From assembly GCA_021323835.1 (NCBI GenBank), contig JAJPKI010000100.1, positions 1-11,350 of the forward strand: 11,350 nucleotides of DNA, in the 5' to 3' direction. This document shows, piece by piece, positions 7,491-11,350 of the stretch; position 1 is the stretch's first letter; every line of letters begins with the position of its first letter. This stretch comes from Verrucomicrobiota bacterium. GTDB lineage: Bacteria > Verrucomicrobiota > Verrucomicrobiia > Limisphaerales > UBA11358. The notes under the pieces were generated by a model. The model was not told the DNA's origin and did not search any database. It saw only the letters and a list, made by a program, of their open reading frames with translations. The translations under genes and the position numbers were made by a program.

Positions 7491-7524
7491 AAGGCGCTCC
7501 GGTTTCGACCGGAGCGCTTTTTTT
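7491..7524 (+). terminator. Strong rho-independent terminator
   Basis: A perfect 10-bp GC-rich stem, GCGCTCCGGT (7494-7503) with ACCGGAGCGC (7508-7517), closes on a TTCG tetraloop and is followed by seven T (7518-7524). It lies 17 bases after the stop of the secreted protein gene and 47 bases before clpP. It should end transcription from the pseudopilin/Ig-protein module, so clpP needs its own promoter in the remaining gap; I see only a poor candidate there (TTGCTA 7523-7528, 16 bases, TAATTC 7545-7550). Confidence 0.92.
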
Positions 7525-7571
7525 GCTATCATTCGCTGCCAAAATAATTCTTTGTTTGCGACAATTGACAA

Positions 7572-8219
7572 ATGAAGTATTTTTTAGGAATGCAAAATTA
7601 TTACGTTCCGATTATCGTGGAGCAGACCGGGCGCGGCGAACGGAGTTGGGACATTTATTCACGGCTGCTGGTTGACCGGATTATTTTCGTCGGCACACCG
7701 GTGGATGACAACGTCGCGAACATCCTCATTGCGCAGCTTTTATTCCTGCAAATGTCCGACCCGAAGAAGGACATCCATCTTTACATCAATTCGCCCGGCG
7801 GCAGCGTCACGGCGGGCTTGGCGATTTACGACACGATGCAATATCTCACTTGCGACGTGAACACCTACTGCGTCGGGCAGGCGGCGAGCATGGGCGCGGT
7901 GCTGCTCGCGGCGGGCACGAAAGGCAAACGTTACGCGTTGCCGAACGCGAACGTGATGATTCATCAAGTGCTCGGCGGCGCAGAAGGCCAGGCGAGCGAC
8001 GTGGAAATCCGCGTCAAATACATGCTCAAGCTCAAGCAACGCCTGAACAGCATTCTGGCCAAGCACACCGGCAAACCGGAGGCGCAGGTGGAACGCGATT
8101 GTGACCGCGACAATTTCATGTCCGCCGAGGAAGCGAAAGCTTACGGCATCGTGGACCAAGTCGTGCAATCGCGAAAAGAAATTCCCGGCGGAATGGAAAA
8201 AACGCCGGTGATTGTGTAA
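7572..8219 (+). CDS. clpP: ATP-dependent Clp protease proteolytic subunit ClpP
   Basis: A 215-residue serine peptidase that assembles into two stacked heptamers and degrades proteins fed by ClpX or ClpA-type unfoldases in the cytosol. The catalytic triad is complete: Ser106 (GQAASMGA), His131 (MIHQ) and Asp180 (DRDNF), with the same spacing (25 and 49) as in E. coli ClpP. The oxyanion-region 'NSPGGSV' is at 73-79. The N-terminal hallmark 'VPIIVEQTGRGER.WDIYSRLL' is present. The start is uncertain by six codons: ATG 7572 gives the long form, while ATG 7590 (Met7) lies nearer the conserved part and follows AGGA, though too close for a good ribosome site. A propeptide is normal in the family, so either start is harmless. 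It follows a strong terminator; no trigger factor gene (tig) precedes it, although tig often does in other bacteria. An unknown membrane protein gene separates it from clpX. Confidence 0.97.
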   Translation: MKYFLGMQNYYVPIIVEQTGRGERSWDIYSRLLVDRIIFVGTPVDDNVANILIAQLLFLQMSDPKKDIHLYINSPGGSVTAGLAIYDTMQYLTCDVNTYCVGQAASMGAVLLAAGTKGKRYALPNANVMIHQVLGGAEGQASDVEIRVKYMLKLKQRLNSILAKHTGKPEAQVERDCDRDNFMSAEEAKAYGIVDQVVQSRKEIPGGMEKTPVIV

Positions 8220-8227
8220 ATTGAATT

Positions 8228-8521
8228 ATGACAGAAGCGCAGGCACATGAATTTGTCGAACGCTGGAGCCGTAGAATGATTACTTGGCGCGCTCGAAATG
8301 AAAGCGAGCAGCTTCGTGATTTGGAGCGTAGTTTCCGGGGAATGATTGCAGGCAGTATTTTATTTATGTTAAGTGCCTTGCAATTTCATACACCAACTTT
8401 CCGACACGGGATGTTTATGCTCGCTCTTTTAATGTTTGCTTCCTCATGTTCAATGATTTTGCAATTGCGAAAAGCGCGCCAAGTGTTGGAAAAATCCAAA
8501 ATCGCAAATCAAAAATCGTAA
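8228..8521 (+). CDS. Small two-helix membrane protein between clpP and clpX, function unknown
   Basis: A 97-residue protein I do not recognise. Residues 1-36 are charged and probably helical ('HEFVERWSRRMITWRARNESEQLRD'). Two hydrophobic segments follow, about 39-54 (GMIAGSILFMLSALQF) and 61-79 (GMFMLALLMFASSCSMILQ), joined by a short polar turn. The tail is basic and ends in 'KSKIANQKS'. A two-pass protein with both ends in the cytosol fits the charges. It starts 8 bases after the clpP stop, and its TAA (8519-8521) directly abuts the clpX ATG (8522), so it is very likely co-transcribed with both. Base composition differs from its neighbours: three 60-base rows at 8281-8460 average about 42% G+C, against about 70-75% in single rows sampled from clpP and clpX. 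The C-terminal codons lie in an A-rich repeat. It could be a late insertion or a lineage-specific accessory of ClpXP; the latter is speculation. Confidence 0.65.
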   Translation: MTEAQAHEFVERWSRRMITWRARNESEQLRDLERSFRGMIAGSILFMLSALQFHTPTFRHGMFMLALLMFASSCSMILQLRKARQVLEKSKIANQKS

Positions 8522-8523
8522 AT
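8490..8523. repeat. Degenerate A-rich tandem repeat at the clpX start
   Basis: Successive units AAAAATCC, AAAATCGC, AAATC, AAAAATCGT and AAAT run from 8490 to the clpX ATG. They encode the last residues and stop codon of the small membrane protein. Such A3-5TC(G/C) units look like intergenic simple repeats rather than conserved coding sequence. Their position immediately before clpX means they also form its ribosome-binding region, which has no Shine-Dalgarno but is A-rich and unstructured. Confidence 0.5.
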
Positions 8524-9814
8524 GGCCCGACCAACCAACATTACGATGTGCAGTTTCTGCGGCAAGACGCATGCGGAAGTGCGCAAACTCATCGCCGGGC
8601 CGGGCGTTTATATTTGCGACAATTGCATCATTCTTTGCAAAAATGTCCTCGACCGCGAACTGCAATTGCAGACGCAGAAGAAGCAGCCGAAGTTCGCCAT
8701 CCCGCGTCCGGCGGAAATCAAACGGCAACTGGATTTGTATTGCGTTGGGCAGGACCACGCGAAAAAAACTTTGGCCGTCGCCGTCCACAATCATTTCAAA
8801 CGCATCCAGCCGGAACCGCATCATGAAACCGGCGACGCCAAAATTACGGCGCAGCCGCATCCGCACGCGGACGTGGAAATTGAGAAGAGCAACATTTTGA
8901 TGATTGGTCCAACCGGTTCGGGCAAAACCTTGCTCGCGCGCACGCTCGCAAAAATTTTGGACGTCCCATTCGCGATTGCGGACGCAACGACGTTGACCGA
9001 AGCCGGTTACGTGGGCGAAGATGTTGAGAACATCGTTTTGCGTTTGCTGCAAAATGCCGATTATGACGTAAAGCGCGCGCAACGCGGCATCGTTTACATT
9101 GACGAGATTGACAAAATCGCGCGCAAGGCCGAAGGGCCGTCCATCACGCGCGACGTCAGCGGCGAAGGTGTGCAACAGGCGTTGCTGAAAATTCTCGAAG
9201 GCACGACGTGCAACGTGCCGCCGCAAGGTGGACGCAAACATCCACAGCAGGAATACATCCGCGTGGATACGTCGAACATTTTGTTCATTTGCGGCGGCGC
9301 ATTTGTGGGTGTGGAAAAAGTTGTGCAACGGCGCATGGGTCGTCACGTGATGGGTTTTGGCGCGGCGGGCGAAGCGCATTCGATTTCGCACGCGGCGCGC
9401 GATGAAATTTTGCAGCACGTCGAGCCGGAAGATTTGTTGAACTTCGGATTCATTCCCGAATTCATCGGACGATTGCCGGTCATCACGACGCTGGCGGAAT
9501 TGAGCGAGCCGCAATTGGTTTCCATTTTGGCCGAAACGAAAAATGCGCTGACGAAACAATTCGCGAAATTGATGGCGATGGAAGGCGTGGAATTGGAATT
9601 CACGCCCGACGCGCTGCACGAACTCGCGACGCAGGCGATTCGCAAAGGCACAGGCGCGCGGGCGTTGCGCGGGCTGATTGAACGGCTGATGCTCGACATG
9701 ATGTTCGACGCGCCGGAAGGCGGAAACATTGTGCATGTGAAAATCACCGCCGCCGTCGTTCGTGGCGAGAGCAAGCCGATTGTCCGCCGCAAGCAGGACG
9801 CGGAAGCGGCTTGA
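8522..9814 (+). CDS. clpX: ATP-dependent Clp protease ATP-binding subunit ClpX
   Basis: A 430-residue AAA+ unfoldase that binds tagged proteins, unfolds them and threads them into ClpP. The N-terminal zinc-binding domain has Cys10, Cys13, Cys32 and Cys35. The AAA+ module shows Walker A GPTGSGKT (129-136), pore-loop GYVG (162-165), Walker B IVYIDEID (190-197), the RKH loop (238-240), a probable arginine finger Arg317 (EFIGRLP) and sensor-2 'GTGARALR' (377-383). The ClpP-docking loop, usually (I/L/V)-G-F, reads Met277-Gly-Phe279, a conservative change that should still fit the ClpP pocket. Between 'NHFKRI' and the Walker A strand is a His/Pro-rich segment (about 97-117), in a place that varies in length across the family. 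The ATG at 8522 is fixed by 'MCSFCGK' following closely. It lies in the clpP cluster, 69 bases before the NfeD-type gene, with no terminator seen between them. Confidence 0.97.
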   Translation: MARPTNITMCSFCGKTHAEVRKLIAGPGVYICDNCIILCKNVLDRELQLQTQKKQPKFAIPRPAEIKRQLDLYCVGQDHAKKTLAVAVHNHFKRIQPEPHHETGDAKITAQPHPHADVEIEKSNILMIGPTGSGKTLLARTLAKILDVPFAIADATTLTEAGYVGEDVENIVLRLLQNADYDVKRAQRGIVYIDEIDKIARKAEGPSITRDVSGEGVQQALLKILEGTTCNVPPQGGRKHPQQEYIRVDTSNILFICGGAFVGVEKVVQRRMGRHVMGFGAAGEAHSISHAARDEILQHVEPEDLLNFGFIPEFIGRLPVITTLAELSEPQLVSILAETKNALTKQFAKLMAMEGVELEFTPDALHELATQAIRKGTGARALRGLIERLMLDMMFDAPEGGNIVHVKITAAVVRGESKPIVRRKQDAEAA

Positions 9815-9883
9815 TATTTTCTTTGCTGTTTTAGTGACCGTAATTCATTTGCAGCCTCTCGCGGTTTTGTTAGCTTCCAGATT

Positions 9884-11143
9884 ATGAAGCGTTGGCTTTC
9901 CATCGCATTTCTCTTTTGTGTGGCGACACTTCAAGCCGCGCAAGTCGGGCTGATTAAAATTGACAGCGCCATTGGCCCGGCCACGGCCAATTACATTTCC
10001 CGCGCAATTGACGTTGCCGCAAATCAAAACGACGAATGTCTCGTCATTCAATTGAACACGCCCGGCGGCCTCGCCAATTCCATGAACGACATCGTTCAGA
10101 ATTTTTACGCCGCGAAAATTCCAATCGTCGTTTATGTCTCGCCCGAAGGCGCGATGGCCGGCAGCGCGGGCGTTTTTATCACGCTCGCGGCAGACGTCGC
10201 GGCGATGGCGCCGCACACGACGATTGGCGCGGCGCATCCGGTGGAAATGGGGAATGAAAGTGAAACGACTAACAGCATCATGATGCAAAAAGTCGGCAAT
10301 GCTTACACGAAGGTCATGCAGACGATTGCCGAGAAACGTAATCGCAATGTCGAGTGGGCAAAATCTTCCGTCACCGACAGCAAAGCCATCACGAGCGAAG
10401 AAGCGCTGAAAATGAAAGTGATTGATTTGATTGCGACGAACGTTCCGGATTTGCTGCAAAAATTGAACGGCAAAAAATTCGGCGACACAATTTTGAAAAC
10501 GGCTGGCGCGAGCGTCGTGGAAATTCAAATGAGCGCAGGCGAAAAATTTTTCCAATTGTTCTGGCAGCCGGAAGTGATGATGTTGCTCATGCTCATCGCG
10601 ATTTACGGCATCATCGCGGAAATGAGCCATCCGGGTGCGATTTTTCCCGGCGTCGCAGGCGCGCTCGCATTGATTTTACTGCTCTACATGTCGGCAACGT
10701 TGCCGCTGAACGTTGCGGCGCTCGCGCTCATCGTTTTGGCGGTGGCGCTGTTCATCGTGGATATTTTTGCGCCGACGCATGGCGTGTTGACCGGCGGCGG
10801 CATCATCGCATTTTTTCTCGGCGCGTTGATGCTTTTCAATCACGCGCCAAAAGTTTATCAATTGCCCATGACGTGGATTGTTTCCGCGACAATTGTCACG
10901 GCGGCATTTTTCATTTTCTTTGTGAGCAAAGGCATTCGCGCGCAATTTTTGCCGAAGCGCAGCGGCGCGGAAGCAATGGTTGGAAAAATTGTCGCGGCAA
11001 AATCAAAAATTGATTCGGCCGGCGGAAAAGTTTTTATTGAAGGCGAACTCTGGAACGCCGTGAGCGAAACGCCGGTGGACGAAGGTAAAACGGTTGAGGT
11101 CATCGGCATCGAAGGATTGACGTTAAAAGTGAAATCGAAATGA
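9884..11143 (+). CDS. Full-length NfeD-type membrane serine protease (ClpP class)
   Basis: A 419-residue integral membrane protein of the NfeD/STOPP family, long form. Residues 1-19 are a signal peptide (ending LQAA). Residues about 20-215 form a ClpP-fold protease domain on the outer face of the membrane, with the nucleophile Ser94 in 'MAGSAG' and a likely general base Lys136 ('MMQKVGNA'). The spacing of about 42 agrees with the Ser-Lys dyad known from the archaeal homologue PH1510. Several membrane helices follow (about 228-245, 254-271, 275-295, 303-318, 328-347), then a C-terminal NfeD OB-fold domain (about 362-417). In other organisms such genes pair with a slipin/stomatin gene; none is visible here, so it may lie downstream or elsewhere. 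The family is linked to membrane protein quality control. Its last codon overlaps the next gene as ATGA. No Shine-Dalgarno is visible. Confidence 0.93.
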   Translation: MKRWLSIAFLFCVATLQAAQVGLIKIDSAIGPATANYISRAIDVAANQNDECLVIQLNTPGGLANSMNDIVQNFYAAKIPIVVYVSPEGAMAGSAGVFITLAADVAAMAPHTTIGAAHPVEMGNESETTNSIMMQKVGNAYTKVMQTIAEKRNRNVEWAKSSVTDSKAITSEEALKMKVIDLIATNVPDLLQKLNGKKFGDTILKTAGASVVEIQMSAGEKFFQLFWQPEVMMLLMLIAIYGIIAEMSHPGAIFPGVAGALALILLLYMSATLPLNVAALALIVLAVALFIVDIFAPTHGVLTGGGIIAFFLGALMLFNHAPKVYQLPMTWIVSATIVTAAFFIFFVSKGIRAQFLPKRSGAEAMVGKIVAAKSKIDSAGGKVFIEGELWNAVSETPVDEGKTVEVIGIEGLTLKVKSK

Positions 11144-11350
11144 AGAAACAAGTTCTATTCGTGTGCATCCACAACAGCGCGCGCAGCCAAATGGCTGAGG
11201 CGTTTCTGAATCAGATTTGCGGCGACGGATTTGAAGCGCACAGCGCGGGCATCGAGCCGGGGAAATTAAATCCAATCGTCGTCGAAGCAATGCAGGAAAT
11301 TGGAATTGATATTTCCCGCAACAAAACGAAATCGGTTTCGGAATTTTTGA
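11140..11350 (+). CDS. arsC: ArsC-type arsenate reductase / low-molecular-weight phosphatase (partial, runs off the window)
   Basis: The first 70 residues are visible; the gene continues past the window edge. The start ATG (11140-11142) overlaps the TGA of the upstream NfeD-type gene by two bases within ATGA, implying translational coupling. The N-terminus 'VLFVCIHNSARSQMAEAFL' holds the CX5R phosphate-binding loop (Cys9 to Arg15, then Ser16). The HNSARSQMAE form is typical of thioredoxin-coupled ArsC arsenate reductases and less so of protein tyrosine phosphatases. 'SAGIEPG' (about 37-43) is also usual. The resolving cysteines that would prove arsenate reductase activity lie beyond the window. 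The enzyme would be cytosolic. No arsR or arsenite pump gene is visible on this side. Confidence 0.88.
   Translation, partial: MKKQVLFVCIHNSARSQMAEAFLNQICGDGFEAHSAGIEPGKLNPIVVEAMQEIGIDISRNKTKSVSEFL

Noticed and set aside
7565..7593. TTGACA at 7565-7570 as a -35 box for clpP
   Set aside because: A matching -10 would fall inside the coding region, after the first ATG and overlapping the second, and no TATAAT-like hexamer is present there.
8450..9736. Long open frame (428 residues) on the minus strand opposite clpX
   Set aside because: It is antisense to a clear full-length clpX; the translation is rich in Arg, His, Phe and Asn with no recognisable domain, as expected from a shadow of GC-rich codons.
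9815..9883. Terminator or promoter between clpX and the NfeD-type gene
   Set aside because: The 69 bases are T-rich but contain no stem of useful length and no paired -35/-10 boxes that I could support.
9845..10630. 261-residue minus-strand frame opposite the NfeD-type gene
   Set aside because: It is a shadow of a gene with signal peptide, catalytic residues and membrane helices in order; its own translation is rich in Arg, Phe, His and Asn and resembles no family.
1..11350. CRISPR array, tRNA, rRNA, insertion sequence or phage genes
   Set aside because: No regularly spaced direct repeats, cloverleaf-like segment, rRNA-like stretch, transposase or integrase motif was seen on either strand.

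Overview
The window looks like chromosomal DNA of a member of the Verrucomicrobiota (Pedosphaera/Limisphaera-like, or a near relative in the PVC group). This is inferred from gene style. There is a pseudopilin with a C-terminal H-X9-DG motif, a large secreted protein combining LamG-like, Ig-like and lamin-tail domains, a DUF7305-type pilus-associated protein end, and moderately high GC with no clear Shine-Dalgarno sequence before any start. No 16S or other decisive marker is present.

Left part (1-2943): the last 62 residues of a DUF7305-like protein, then a zinc-dependent medium-chain alcohol dehydrogenase starting at GTG. Converging on it from the minus strand is a secreted serine carboxypeptidase of peptidase family S10. 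A 414-base region between divergent genes follows (2944-3357). It holds a REP-like double hairpin, a short doubtful ORF and a promoter-like motif.

Middle part (3298-7524): a pseudopilin gene and a 1054-residue secreted multidomain protein, closed by a strong rho-independent terminator. Both genes carry the same two-block upstream sequence (CCGAAACGTCAC, 18-19 bases, AGATAAAATC) at nearly the same distance from their starts. This suggests two units under common control, probably acting at the cell surface. The stretch is more AT-rich than the housekeeping genes to its right.

Right part (7572-11350): a proteolysis cluster on the plus strand. clpP is followed by a small two-helix membrane protein I do not recognise, then clpX, a full-length NfeD-type membrane serine protease and, overlapping it by 4 bases, the start of an ArsC/low-molecular-weight phosphatase gene cut by the window end. 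clpP and clpX together make the cytosolic ClpXP protease. The NfeD-type protein is a second ClpP-fold protease, facing the periplasm.

Most genes are ordinary members of known families, and nothing here proves a new system. The best leads are the duplicated promoter-like motif with its pseudopilin/Ig-protein pair, and the uncharacterised membrane protein between clpP and clpX, which differs from its neighbours in base composition and ends in a short A-rich repeat touching the clpX start.
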